DNA of 17,267 bases from Kiritimatiellia bacterium (GTDB lineage Bacteria; Verrucomicrobiota; Kiritimatiellia; RFP12; UBA1067). Below are positions 8,034 to 16,296 of this stretch, in pieces. The DNA is taken from positions 1-17,267 of the forward strand of contig CAAFYT010000032.1 in the NCBI GenBank assembly GCA_900767325.1, in the 5' to 3' direction. A program made the translations under genes and the position numbers. Under the pieces are notes generated by a model that was given only the letters and a program-made list of their open reading frames with translations, had not been told where the DNA came from and made no database searches. Numbering within the stretch: position 1 is the first letter of the stretch; each line of letters opens with the position of its first letter.

Positions 8034-9383
8034 TCAGACCGTGGACAGATCCTTCCGACTGCGCGCCTTGAGGAAAATCCTCAAAGGAGCGCCTTCCAAG
8101 CCGAAACGCGCGCGAATGTTCTTTTCGAGAAAGGCCAGATAGGCCTCCGTCACGAGCTTCGGGTCGTTGACGAACAGGCGGAGCGTCTGCGGCCTGGTCG
8201 AGACCTGCAAGCCGTAGTAGACCTTGAGCCGCCGGCCCTTGATCATCGGCGAAAGCGTCTTCTTCGTCGCGGCGGTCAGCACACGGTTCAGAAGCCCCGT
8301 CGGCAGACGCTCGGAGGCGCTTGAAGCCGCTTTGTCAATGGCTTCGACCGTCCGCCGCACATTGTAGCCCGACTTGTTCGAGCAGAACACGACCGGCGCG
8401 AAATTGAGGAACGGCATCATCTGGCGAATCGCCTTCAGCGCCTTCGCCTCGGCAATGCCCTCGACCTGTGCAAGATCCCACTTCTGCACCAGAACAACGC
8501 ACGCGCGATGGGCGTCGAGGATCTTTCCGGCGATGCGCTTATCCTGCACTGTCGGCCCGATCTGCGCGTCGATGAGCAAGAGCACGACATCGGCCTCCTC
8601 GATGGCCTGTTCCGAGCGGAAGAGCGAGAAGTTATCAACACTCGTCTTGGACATTTTCGTGTGCGGCTTCATTCCAGCCGTATCGACGAGCATGTACTCC
8701 CGCGCATCGGGTCCCGAACCGATGGTGAATGGAACCTCGACGGCATCGCGGGTCGTTCCGGCAATCTCCGAGACGATGACCCGCGGCGCATTCAACAGCC
8801 GGTTGATGTAGGACGACTTGCCGGCATTAGGTCGACCGACAACGGCCACGCGGAGCGGATGGACCGCGCCTTCGTCCTCTGCCGCAGGCGGCAGACCCGC
8901 GACGATCCGGGAGACAAGCTCCTCGATGCCCCGCCCGTGTTCCGCGCTGACGGCAAAGACCGGCAGCCCGAAGCGTCCGAATTCCTCCGCTCGCCAATCG
9001 TTCTCGGCGGTGTCGCACTTGTTGGCCGCGATCAAACAGGGCACGCCGGACTCGCGCACGCGCGCAATGACCTCGCTGTCGAGCGGCGTGATGCCTTCGC
9101 GCGCATCCACCACCACGACGCATACCGCCGAATCCTCGACGGCCAGCGCCGCCTGGCTCCTCGTTTCATCGTCAAGGGGATCGTGCGTCACGCGCCGGTC
9201 GAAGGCAATGCCGCCGGTATCGACCAGCATCACCCTGCGACCCAGGATCTCCACCTCGCGCGTCACCCGGTCGCGCGTGACGCCCGGTTGATCGAAGACG
9301 ATCGCCACGCGCTTGCGCGCGATGCGGTTGAAGAGCGCGCTCTTGCCCGTGTTAGGCCGGCCGACGAGTGAAACGACGTTCAT
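8034..9383 (-). CDS. der: Ribosome assembly GTPase Der (EngA)
   Basis: This essential double GTPase helps mature the 50S ribosomal subunit. It has 449 residues. The first G domain has GRPNTGKS (8-15), DTGG (55-58) and NKCD (121-124). The second has GRPNAGKS (183-190), DTAG (234-237) and a G4 motif that reads QKWD (300-303) instead of the usual NKWD. A KH-like domain fills the last 90 residues or so. The asparagine-to-glutamine change is encoded by CAG and sits in an otherwise intact segment, so it does not look like a frameshift. After DTAG the sequence departs from the common arginine-rich switch and reads MKPHTKMSKTSV. The ATG directly follows the stop of the AMP-ligase gene with no gap and no clear Shine-Dalgarno, so translation is probably coupled. 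It is the last gene of the fabF operon. Confidence 0.95.
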   Translation of the reverse strand: MNVVSLVGRPNTGKSALFNRIARKRVAIVFDQPGVTRDRVTREVEILGRRVMLVDTGGIAFDRRVTHDPLDDETRSQAALAVEDSAVCVVVVDAREGITPLDSEVIARVRESGVPCLIAANKCDTAENDWRAEEFGRFGLPVFAVSAEHGRGIEELVSRIVAGLPPAAEDEGAVHPLRVAVVGRPNAGKSSYINRLLNAPRVIVSEIAGTTRDAVEVPFTIGSGPDAREYMLVDTAGMKPHTKMSKTSVDNFSLFRSEQAIEEADVVLLLIDAQIGPTVQDKRIAGKILDAHRACVVLVQKWDLAQVEGIAEAKALKAIRQMMPFLNFAPVVFCSNKSGYNVRRTVEAIDKAASSASERLPTGLLNRVLTAATKKTLSPMIKGRRLKVYYGLQVSTRPQTLRLFVNDPKLVTEAYLAFLEKNIRARFGLEGAPLRIFLKARSRKDLSTV

Positions 9384-11117
9384 TTAGGCATCGGGCCAGA
9401 GTTCGGCCGCCTTCTCGCGGAGTTTGTATTTCTGGATCTTCTGCGATGCAGTCATCGGAAACTCATTCAGGAAGGAGATGTATTTCGGGATCTTGAACCA
9501 GCTGATCCGATCCTTGCAGAACGCCTTCACGTCCTCTTCGTTGAGCGTCGCGCCTTCCGTCGGGATGATGAACGCCGCCGGCTGCTCGCCATACTTCTTC
9601 GATGGACAGCCGACGACCGCCACGTCTCTCACGCCCGGCATCGTGCCGAGAAAATCCTCCACCTCCTTCGGCGAAATGTTCTCCCCGCCGCGGATGATGA
9701 GGTCTTTGAGACGCCCGGTGATGTAGTAGTAGCCCTCCTCGTCCATCCTTCCGATGTCGCCAGAATGGAGCCAGCCGTTTGCATCGATGCACTTCGCGGT
9801 CTGCTCGGGCATGTTGTAGTAGCCCTTCATCGTGTTGTAGCCGCGGCAGCAGATCTCGCCGTCCTGCCCGAGCGGCGCGAGATCGCCGGTCTCCGGATCG
9901 ATGATCGCCACTTCGATGCCCGGCAAGGCCTGGCCAATGGTCTGACACTTGCGCTCGACCGACTCCTCGAAATAGCGAGTCATCGTCATGACAGGGCCGG
10001 CTTCGGTGAGCCCGTAGGGGTTGCAGATCTCGCGCATGAACATGCGCGTCTGCGCCTGCTTCATACGATGGACGGGGCAGGCCGAGCCCGACATGATCCC
10101 CGTGCGAAGCGAGCGGAAGTCGAAGCGGGGGAAGAGCGGATGATCCAGCATGGCGATGTACATCGTCGGCACGCCATAGGTCGCCGTGCATTTCTCGCGC
10201 TCGATCGAGCTCATCACCTGCACGGGATCGAACTTCTCGAGCAGCACCATCGTCGCGCCGTGATTGACGCAGCTCATCACGCCCAGCACGCAACCGAAGC
10301 AATGGAAGAGCGGCACGGGGATGCAGACGCGATCACGGGCCGAGAGGTTCTGGCAGGCCCCGATCCAGAAGCCGTCGTTGGCGATGTTGCGGTGCGTGAG
10401 CTGCACGCCCTTCGGAAAGCCCGTCGTGCCGCTCGTGTACTGCATGTTGACCACGTCGTTGACGTCGCACGCGGCCTGGCGGGCAAGATAGTCCGCCTGC
10501 GTCACCTCGCAGGCGAGGGACTTGACCTCGTTCAGCGAGTACAATCCGCGGTGCTTCTCGCCGCCGAGGAAGAAGATGCGCCTGAGGTGCGGATAGCGCT
10601 TCGACTTCAACTCGCCGCGCGGACACTCCTTGAGCTCGGGGATGAGATCGTTGATCACCTCGATGTAATCGCAATCGCGGTAACCGTTGATCACGAAGAG
10701 ATTCTCGGCCTCCGACTGCTGCAACGCGAAATTGACCTCCTCGCGCTTGTAGTTGATGTTCAGCGGCAGAAGGATCGCCCCGATCTTCGCGGTCGCGAAC
10801 ATCAGCACCAGCCAATGCGGAACATTCGTCGCCCACAACGCGATCTTCTCGCCCTGTCGCACACCGAGCGCCATCAGCCCCTTGGCGACGTAATCGACCT
10901 CCTCCGAGAACTCGTACCACGACAGGCGATAGTCGCGATCCGCGTAGACGACCGCGTCGTTCTCGCCGCATCGCGCCACCGTCTGGTCCAGCAACTGCCC
11001 CAGCGTGTACTCGCGCGTAATCGGCAGATTGTGCCACGGCACCCCCGTCGAGACCGACTGCGAAAACGGCGCCCTCGATGGAGCCGTGCCGATTGGATCT
11101 GAAAGCTTGAACGGCAT
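9384..11117 (-). CDS. Acyl-CoA synthetase / AMP-forming acid ligase (ANL superfamily)
   Basis: This enzyme activates a carboxylic acid, probably a fatty acid, with ATP to an acyl-adenylate and then transfers it to CoA or possibly an ACP thiol. It has 577 residues with all core motifs: YTSGTTGFPKG (227-237), YGLTE (368-372), HSGDIG (451-456), GRLKDLIIRGGENISP (468-483) and the C-terminal lysine region SQKIQKYK (558-565). The overall sequence is closest to medium/long-chain acyl-CoA ligases. ATG 11117 is chosen because GGGAGGG (complement of 11124-11130) lies six bases before it; an in-frame ATG at 11147 would run back into the glycosyltransferase gene. It sits 13 bp after that gene and abuts der. 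In this operon it may feed an envelope acylation step or recycle fatty acids; the chain length cannot be read. Confidence 0.9.
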   Translation of the reverse strand: MPFKLSDPIGTAPSRAPFSQSVSTGVPWHNLPITREYTLGQLLDQTVARCGENDAVVYADRDYRLSWYEFSEEVDYVAKGLMALGVRQGEKIALWATNVPHWLVLMFATAKIGAILLPLNINYKREEVNFALQQSEAENLFVINGYRDCDYIEVINDLIPELKECPRGELKSKRYPHLRRIFFLGGEKHRGLYSLNEVKSLACEVTQADYLARQAACDVNDVVNMQYTSGTTGFPKGVQLTHRNIANDGFWIGACQNLSARDRVCIPVPLFHCFGCVLGVMSCVNHGATMVLLEKFDPVQVMSSIEREKCTATYGVPTMYIAMLDHPLFPRFDFRSLRTGIMSGSACPVHRMKQAQTRMFMREICNPYGLTEAGPVMTMTRYFEESVERKCQTIGQALPGIEVAIIDPETGDLAPLGQDGEICCRGYNTMKGYYNMPEQTAKCIDANGWLHSGDIGRMDEEGYYYITGRLKDLIIRGGENISPKEVEDFLGTMPGVRDVAVVGCPSKKYGEQPAAFIIPTEGATLNEEDVKAFCKDRISWFKIPKYISFLNEFPMTASQKIQKYKLREKAAELWPDA

Positions 11118-11123
11118 CGCGCA

Positions 11124-11130
11124 CCCTCCC
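11124..11130 (-). promoter_or_regulatory. Ribosome binding site that decides the AMP-ligase start
   Basis: The minus strand reads GGGAGGG, six bases before ATG 11117, in the 13-base gap after the glycosyltransferase stop. It rules out the longer in-frame start at 11147. Confidence 0.65.
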
Positions 11131-12339
11131 TCACTGAACATGGCCATGCGGAATCGGCTTCCACCGCCGCGTCGGGCGCACCAGCGTCACGATGGTCGAA
11201 GCCGCAAGAATGATCGAGAAAACCGGAAACGTGACGATCGACAGGACATTCGGACGGCGCTTCTGCGGCGAAAGCGCAACGGAAGACCACGCCGTGAACC
11301 AACCCATCGCGAACACGAAGCCGAACACCCCGAAGAAGAACGCCGTCGCCGACGAATCGACCTGGTTGGCGCAGATCCTGACGATGTAGGCGATGATGTT
11401 GAACAGCAATATGAACGCGACCGAGATGCCGGTGAGAATCGCGAAAAAGCTGTCGAACAGCCGAAGCGATGGCTTTCTGATCAGCGCCTTGAGCCAGATC
11501 CAGAAATAGCCACGCGCGACCTGCCACCCGCCCGTCGCCCATCGACGCAGCTGCCGCCACATGTACTGCATCGCGACCGGCTGCTCGTCGGCATAATCCG
11601 CGTCCTGCACATAGGCGACACGCCCTCCGCGCAAATTGGTCTGAACCGTGAACTCCACATCCTCCACCAGCGTATGCGTGGACCATCCGTCCTGACCAAG
11701 CGCCTCCGGCAGGAACGCAAAACCAGTTCCCGTCAGTTTTCCCGACAAGCCAAGGTTCGTTCGCACGCGGTTCGACAGCTCGTTCATCATATCCCAGTAG
11801 ACGGTATACCAGCCCGAGATCAGGTTCACACGCGCATTCGAGGAATGCCGCCGCCCGGTGACGACCGTCTCGCCATCCTGCAAGGCGTCGTTCATTGCAT
11901 CGAACCACCCGTCCGAGACGATGTTGTCGGCATCGAAGACGGCGATAGCCTCAACGCCTCCGCGCTCGAACAGCCGCTTCAGACCCCATGCCAGCACATC
12001 GCCCTTGCCTGCGCTCGGCTCGGACTTCTCCCAGACCGTGGCCCCGGCCTCGCGCGCCCGCGAAGCCGTCGTATCCGTGCAGTTGTCGGCCAGAACGATC
12101 ACCTCACGACAATCCGCGGGATATTTCGACATCATCACGCTCTTGACCGGAAGCTTGATCACCCGCTCCTCGTTGCGCGCGCAAACCAGAATGGTGAATT
12201 TGAGCTTCCGCTCTGCCTTCGGGTGCTTTCGCGCCGGCTTGATGAGCCCGATCAGTACCACGAAGGTCGACCAGAAGAACACCACGCTCAGGCCGAGGCA
12301 GAGGAAATCGCAGATCAGCGAAACCGTCGCATTAGTCAC
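11131..12339 (-). CDS. Membrane-bound family 2 glycosyltransferase
   Basis: This 402-residue processive-type GT2 protein has a membrane helix at about 10-34, a cytoplasmic GT-A domain (48-290) and about three C-terminal membrane helices (296-322, 332-352, 365-387). Catalytic motifs of the cellulose/hyaluronan synthase-like group are present: DAD (136-138), TGTG (203-206), EDVEF (226-230) and QLRRW (263-267). It should transfer a sugar from a nucleotide-sugar to a lipid or growing glycan at the inner membrane; donor and acceptor cannot be deduced. The start is GTG 12339 with AGGAGG (complement of 12347-12352) seven bases before it, inside the end of the acyltransferase gene, giving an 8-bp overlap. 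Its pairing with an LpxL-like acyltransferase suggests a glycolipid or modified lipid A product. Confidence 0.9.
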   Translation of the reverse strand: MTNATVSLICDFLCLGLSVVFFWSTFVVLIGLIKPARKHPKAERKLKFTILVCARNEERVIKLPVKSVMMSKYPADCREVIVLADNCTDTTASRAREAGATVWEKSEPSAGKGDVLAWGLKRLFERGGVEAIAVFDADNIVSDGWFDAMNDALQDGETVVTGRRHSSNARVNLISGWYTVYWDMMNELSNRVRTNLGLSGKLTGTGFAFLPEALGQDGWSTHTLVEDVEFTVQTNLRGGRVAYVQDADYADEQPVAMQYMWRQLRRWATGGWQVARGYFWIWLKALIRKPSLRLFDSFFAILTGISVAFILLFNIIAYIVRICANQVDSSATAFFFGVFGFVFAMGWFTAWSSVALSPQKRRPNVLSIVTFPVFSIILAASTIVTLVRPTRRWKPIPHGHVQ

Positions 12340-13150
12340 ACCGCCACCTCCTGTGCGCCCAAAGATATTGCTCGGGATACATTCGGATCGCCTCGCCCAA
12401 CCGGTCGTTCAGCACCTGCGTCGCCTTCCGCCTGTCGTCGGACCTGGAAAGCCGAATCACCGCCCCCCCGACCACACGATACCGATAGGGCGCGATTCTC
12501 ACGAAGGATCCGACGACGATCGGATGCCCCGTGCGCATCGCCAGACGCGTCGCCGACGTGTATGTGTAGGCAGGCCGACCGAGGAACTCCAGCAACTCGC
12601 CGTTTCCCGCATGCTGGTCCATGAGGATCGTCATCGCGGCTCGTTCCCGTTCCCATTGGCGAATGACCTGCGGAGTGAAACCGCGGTTCTTGTCCACCAG
12701 CGTGATCGAGCCGCGGAAATGGTGCTTCTTCATCCACCTCGCCACCATTTGATTGTTCTGCACGCGGGCAATGGCGATCATCGGACGCGCGAAGGAGAGG
12801 AGATTGGTCGCCACCTCCCAGGCGCCATGATGAGACGACACGATCAGGATCGGCGTATCCGGCTCGTCGAACATCACGCGAACCGCCTCCGCATCCAGCC
12901 CGGAAACGTCCAGATGCTCACGCCAATTATCCGCCGTGATGACATTCGGCGCGCACAGGGCCTCGCAGATGTGACCCGCCAGATGGCACCACGAGGCCTT
13001 GGCGATTCGCCGCGCTTTCTTCGCGTCATCTGCAACTGAGCACTTGAGGATGTTGTCGATGGCGATGCGCTGCCGCCGACGAAAAAACGGCCAGAGAAGC
13101 GCGGCAAAAGCGCACCCAAATCCGTATGCATGCCTCTGGACGTATGTCAT
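12332..13150 (-). CDS. LpxL/HtrB-family lauroyl-type acyltransferase
   Basis: This 272-residue inner-membrane acyltransferase of the lipid A biosynthesis (LpxL/LpxM) family transfers a fatty acyl chain from ACP to a lipid A precursor or related glycolipid. Visible features are a short hydrophobic N-terminal helix (8-23), the HX4E catalytic pair in HHGAWE (H107, E112), the MDQHAGNGELLEFLGRPA segment (177-194), which corresponds to the DQ..G....FFG motif, and the C-terminal YPEQYLWAHRRWR (258-270) typical of the family. It is somewhat shorter than E. coli LpxL (about 306), mostly at the N-terminus. The ATG overlaps the hisD stop by 4 bp and the gene overlaps the glycosyltransferase by 8 bp. The partner genes suggest it acts on an envelope glycolipid; the exact acceptor is open. 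Confidence 0.88.
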   Translation of the reverse strand: MTYVQRHAYGFGCAFAALLWPFFRRRQRIAIDNILKCSVADDAKKARRIAKASWCHLAGHICEALCAPNVITADNWREHLDVSGLDAEAVRVMFDEPDTPILIVSSHHGAWEVATNLLSFARPMIAIARVQNNQMVARWMKKHHFRGSITLVDKNRGFTPQVIRQWERERAAMTILMDQHAGNGELLEFLGRPAYTYTSATRLAMRTGHPIVVGSFVRIAPYRYRVVGGAVIRLSRSDDRRKATQVLNDRLGEAIRMYPEQYLWAHRRWRCD

Positions 13151-14427
13151 TCGAACCTTATGGTCGCGGCGCGACCGTGCCCATCCAATCCCTCGACGGC
13201 GGCAAAGGCCTCGATCGTTCCGCGGGTTTCGGCCAGATCATCCCGCGTAAACGCCACGAAGCTGTGACGACGACGGAAGTCGTCGGGTGTGAGCCCGTTG
13301 AACATGTTCGCCGCGCCTCCCGTCGGCAGCACGTGGCTCGGCCCGGCGACGAAATCCCCCGCCGACTCGGGCGTCCAGGCACCGGCGAACACGGCGCCCG
13401 CCGCACGCACGCCCTTCATGACCTTCAACGCGTCCTTCGTCATGATCTCGAAATGCTCCGGCGCGAAGCGATTGACGATCTCAAGCCCCTCCCGGACGTT
13501 CCGTGCGACGACGATCAGGATCCCGCCCCGCTCGATCACGCGCTCAACCATCGCTCGGCGCGAAAGCGTCTCGACCTGCCGCAGCACTTCCGCGCGGACG
13601 GCATCGGCCGTCTTCTGGGATGTGCAGACGCACAGCGACTTCTCCAACCCGCTGCCATGCTCGGCCTGCGAAAGCAGATCGGCGGCGACCCAGCGCACGT
13701 CCACGCTTCCGTCGGTCAGCACCGCGATCTCGCTCGGCCCGGCGACCTGGTCGATGGCGACGAAGCCATAGACCTGGCGCTTCGCCGCCGTGACAAAGGC
13801 GTTTCCGGGGCCGGCGATTTTCTGCACCTTTCGACACGTCCGCGTGCCGTAGGCCATCATGCCGATGGCTTGAATGCCCCCGACGCGATAGATCTCGGTC
13901 GCTCCGGCAAGCCGCAAGGCGTAGAGCAACACCGGATTCACCCGACCATCGCGTCCCGCCGGCGTGCAAGCCACGATCTCCTTCACGCCCGCGGCCTTCG
14001 CCAGCGTCACGGTCATGATTGAAGTCGAGGCAAGAGGCGCCGTGCCGCCGGGCACGTAGACGCCCACGCGATCCATCGGCGAAAAGAACTCGCCCGCAAG
14101 TCCTCCACGCGGGGTCTTCATCGACCAATCCGCGCGCAACGACTCTTTCGAGAACTCAAGAACGCGCCGATGCGCATCGCGAACCGCTCTGAGAATTCCT
14201 CGATCGATTCCCTTCGCGTCTATCGCCGAACAGTCGATTCTCAGATCGGCCGCACGTCGGACCTTGAACCCCTCGAATCTCCCAACCGCCTCCATGACCG
14301 CCGCGTCACCGCGCCGGCGAATATCCGCCAGCACGCTTCGCGCCGCTTCCTCGGCCTCCTCCGGAAATGCCGAGCGCGCAGTAAAATCGGCCAAACGACG
14401 GTCTCCCGATCTGACGATGCAAATCAC
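13147..14427 (-). CDS. hisD: Histidinol dehydrogenase
   Basis: This enzyme catalyses the last two steps of histidine synthesis, oxidising L-histidinol to L-histidine with two NAD+. It has 426 residues, the normal length. The conserved features are present: YVPGGTAPL (124-132), the GPGNAFV segment (207-213), AGPSE (229-233), QAEHG with zinc ligands Q254 and H257, APEH with catalytic E324 and H325, D358 in SAGDFVAGPSHVLPT, and a terminal zinc-ligand histidine at H417. All catalytic residues are intact, so it should be active. The start is GTG 14427, in GTGA overlap with the fabZ stop; no other start lies near. No other his genes are present; the neighbours are all fatty-acid or envelope genes, an unusual setting. 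A relaxed-specificity alcohol dehydrogenase of this family is possible, but the true HisD residues argue for the standard role. Confidence 0.93.
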   Translation of the reverse strand: MICIVRSGDRRLADFTARSAFPEEAEEAARSVLADIRRRGDAAVMEAVGRFEGFKVRRAADLRIDCSAIDAKGIDRGILRAVRDAHRRVLEFSKESLRADWSMKTPRGGLAGEFFSPMDRVGVYVPGGTAPLASTSIMTVTLAKAAGVKEIVACTPAGRDGRVNPVLLYALRLAGATEIYRVGGIQAIGMMAYGTRTCRKVQKIAGPGNAFVTAAKRQVYGFVAIDQVAGPSEIAVLTDGSVDVRWVAADLLSQAEHGSGLEKSLCVCTSQKTADAVRAEVLRQVETLSRRAMVERVIERGGILIVVARNVREGLEIVNRFAPEHFEIMTKDALKVMKGVRAAGAVFAGAWTPESAGDFVAGPSHVLPTGGAANMFNGLTPDDFRRRHSFVAFTRDDLAETRGTIEAFAAVEGLDGHGRAATIRFE

Positions 14428-14891
14428 TTGCCCTTATCCCCCAACATACATTTCACGGTGCAATCCGCAACGAGTTCGTCGTTCACATAACCCTTGAGCG
14501 CGAAGACGCCAAGCGGCCGACGCACCCGGACGTTTTCAACCACGGTCACGAGCCTGTCGCCGGGACGCACCGGTCTACGGAACCGGCAACCATCGACAGC
14601 CGCGAACAGGAATGTCGCCTCCTTGCCCGCGCCGCCGATCAGCCCGCGCGCCACACAAGCCGCTCCGGCCACTTGGGACATCGCCTCGATCAGAATCACG
14701 CCCGGCACCACGGGAAAGCCCGGAAAATGCCCCTTGAAGAACCCGTTCCGCTCCTCGGTGAACGTGTACTCGCCCAGCGCACCGCTCTCGTCGGCACTGA
14801 TCAGCGTATCCAGAAAAAGCATCGGCGGACGATGCGGCAACAACTCGGCCCCCGCGCGATTGTAGACGGTCTTGAAAACCGGAAACTCCAT
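14424..14891 (-). CDS. fabZ: 3-hydroxyacyl-ACP dehydratase, FabZ type
   Basis: This cytoplasmic hot-dog-fold enzyme dehydrates (3R)-hydroxyacyl-ACP to trans-2-enoyl-ACP in fatty-acid elongation. It has 155 residues, within the FabZ range. It opens with LLPHRPPMLFLD (17-28) and carries FFKGHFPGFPVVPGVILIEAMSQ spread over 51-73, with catalytic H55 and E69. The ATG shares one base with the fabF stop (TGATG) and GAGGAAGG lies upstream within fabF, so the two are translationally coupled; its own stop overlaps hisD. Together with FabF it supplies two of the four elongation steps. The reductases and ACP are not in the window. It could be the housekeeping copy or one serving the envelope lipid made by the downstream genes. 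Confidence 0.93.
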   Translation of the reverse strand: MEFPVFKTVYNRAGAELLPHRPPMLFLDTLISADESGALGEYTFTEERNGFFKGHFPGFPVVPGVILIEAMSQVAGAACVARGLIGGAGKEATFLFAAVDGCRFRRPVRPGDRLVTVVENVRVRRPLGVFALKGYVNDELVADCTVKCMLGDKGK

Positions 14892-16177
14892 CAGTTCGCC
14901 TTCCTCAGCACAAGAATGCCGTTGTGCCCGCCGAAGCCAAGCGAACTTGACAGCGCGACGCGAATCTCGCGCTTCACCCCGACATTTGGCGTGTAGTTGA
15001 GATCGAGCGGAACCTCGCCATTCGCCTCATCGACCTCGAGATCCGGCGTGTCGTAGTTGATCGTCGGAGGCACGAATCCCTCGTGGATTGCCAGCGCCGT
15101 AATCGCCGCCTCCAGCGCGCCCGCGCCGCCGAGCAGATGCCCGTGCATCGACTTGGTCGAGGAAATGTTGATCTTCTTCGCGCCCTCTTCGCCGAACACG
15201 GCCTTGAACGCCTTCGTCTCCATCTGATCGTTCAATCGCGTCGACGTGCCGTGGGCGTTGATGTAATCGACCTCGCCACGATCCGCGATGCCCGCATCCT
15301 TCAACGCGATCTCGATCGCCTTGATTGCTCCGCGGCCCGATGGATCGGGCGCCGTGATATGATATGCGTCCGACGTCGCGCCATAACCGGCAAGCTCCGC
15401 GTAGACCTTCGCGCCTCGCGCCCTCGCGTGTTCCTCCGACTCCAGGATCAGCGCCGCCGCGCCCTCGCCCATCACAAACCCATCGCGATCCTTCGTGAAC
15501 GGGCGGCAGGCCTTCTCCGGATGGTCGTTGAAATGCGTCGAGAGCGCCCGCATCTTCATGAACCCACCGACCGTGAATTCGAGCACAGCCGCCTCGGTTC
15601 CACCCGCCACCACGACATCTGCCCGACCTGCGCGGATCATATCCAGCGCGAAGCCCAGCGCATCGGTCGAGGAGGCGCAGGCCGTGACGACGACTTGCGC
15701 AGGCCCCTTCGCCCCCAGGGCGATGGATACGTTGCCAGCCGCTTCATTGGGTATGAGCTCCGGAACGGCAAGCGGAGAAAGACGATCTGGCCCACGGTCG
15801 AACAGCAGCTTGTAGCTCTCGCCGGTCACATCCAACCCGCCGATTCCATTGCCGAAAAGAACACCCACACGATCCATATCCGGCTTGTTCGCCTCCGAAA
15901 AGCCCGCATCGCGCCATGCCTCGACCGAAACCGCCACCGCATACTGCGAGAAAAGCGCCATGTGCCGAGCCGCCCGCCTGTCAACAAGCCCCGAATCGAT
16001 CGCGTACTCCTGGAAGCCCTTGACCTCGCCCGCAACCTGGCTCGTCACCCGTGAAGGATCGAATCTCGTGATGCGCGTAATGCCTGGCTGGCCGGCCTTG
16101 ATGCTACTCCACGCCGCATCCTTGCCATTGCCATTGGCGCATAGCATTCCGATTCCGGTGATCAGGACCTTCTTCAT
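14891..16177 (-). CDS. fabF: Beta-ketoacyl-ACP synthase II
   Basis: This condensing enzyme elongates acyl-ACP with malonyl-ACP in type II fatty-acid synthesis. It has 428 residues. The catalytic triad is intact: C167 in TACASS, H309 in NAHGTSTRLND and H347 in TKSMHGHLLGGAGA with K342; the glycine-rich SLGFGGHNG (412-420) ends the thiolase fold. The usual TG before HLLG is HG here, a mild variant. ATG 16177 is chosen: AGGAG lies five bases upstream, and the longer open frame to 16483 runs back through the promoter and terminator into groEL. It is the first gene of a seven-gene run and is preceded by the best promoter in the window. A chain-length-factor role is unlikely because the catalytic residues are all present. 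Confidence 0.94.
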   Translation of the reverse strand: MKKVLITGIGMLCANGNGKDAAWSSIKAGQPGITRITRFDPSRVTSQVAGEVKGFQEYAIDSGLVDRRAARHMALFSQYAVAVSVEAWRDAGFSEANKPDMDRVGVLFGNGIGGLDVTGESYKLLFDRGPDRLSPLAVPELIPNEAAGNVSIALGAKGPAQVVVTACASSTDALGFALDMIRAGRADVVVAGGTEAAVLEFTVGGFMKMRALSTHFNDHPEKACRPFTKDRDGFVMGEGAAALILESEEHARARGAKVYAELAGYGATSDAYHITAPDPSGRGAIKAIEIALKDAGIADRGEVDYINAHGTSTRLNDQMETKAFKAVFGEEGAKKINISSTKSMHGHLLGGAGALEAAITALAIHEGFVPPTINYDTPDLEVDEANGEVPLDLNYTPNVGVKREIRVALSSSLGFGGHNGILVLRKAN

Positions 16178-16182
16178 GTTCT

Positions 16183-16187
16183 CTCCT
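16183..16187 (-). promoter_or_regulatory. Ribosome binding site that fixes the fabF start
   Basis: The minus strand reads AGGAG, five bases before ATG 16177. An in-frame ATG at 16192 would place this site inside the gene, so the shorter form is preferred. Confidence 0.65.
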
Positions 16188-16210
16188 CGCATAGTGACAC
16201 AATTAGTGGT

Positions 16211-16239
16211 ATTATACCAAAACGGCGGAGGCAAGACAA
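16211..16239 (-). promoter_or_regulatory. Promoter of the fabF-der operon
   Basis: TGGTATAAT (complement of 16211-16219) is preceded, 17 bp upstream, by TTGTCT (complement of 16234-16239), which matches four of six -35 consensus bases. This is the only promoter here with both elements. The leader would be about 26 nt and carries the Shine-Dalgarno. The -35 doubles as the T-rich tail of the groEL terminator. Confidence 0.75.
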
Positions 16240-16267
16240 CGCACCCCAGTCCAAGGACCGGGGTGCG
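16233..16267 (-). terminator. Intrinsic terminator of groEL
   Basis: The bases at 16240-16267 form a near-perfect hairpin: CGCACCCCGGTC on one arm pairs with GACTGGGGTGCG on the other around a CTTG tetraloop, with one G-U pair. It is followed on the minus strand by TTGTCTT. The U-tract is interrupted, so efficiency may be moderate. It starts about 30 bases after the groEL stop. Confidence 0.75.
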
Positions 16268-16296
16268 CCGTTTGCTTTGCGTTGCTCCGCGAGGCC

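Noticed and set aside
6487..8142. A plus-strand open frame of 551 codons
   Set aside because: It is antisense to dnaB and shows the same arginine/leucine-rich shadow composition.
9384..16177. A full aryl-polyene biosynthetic cluster
   Set aside because: ACP, ketoreductase, thioesterase, exporter and ammonia-lyase-type genes are not seen, and the acyltransferase and GT2 are separate ordinary genes.
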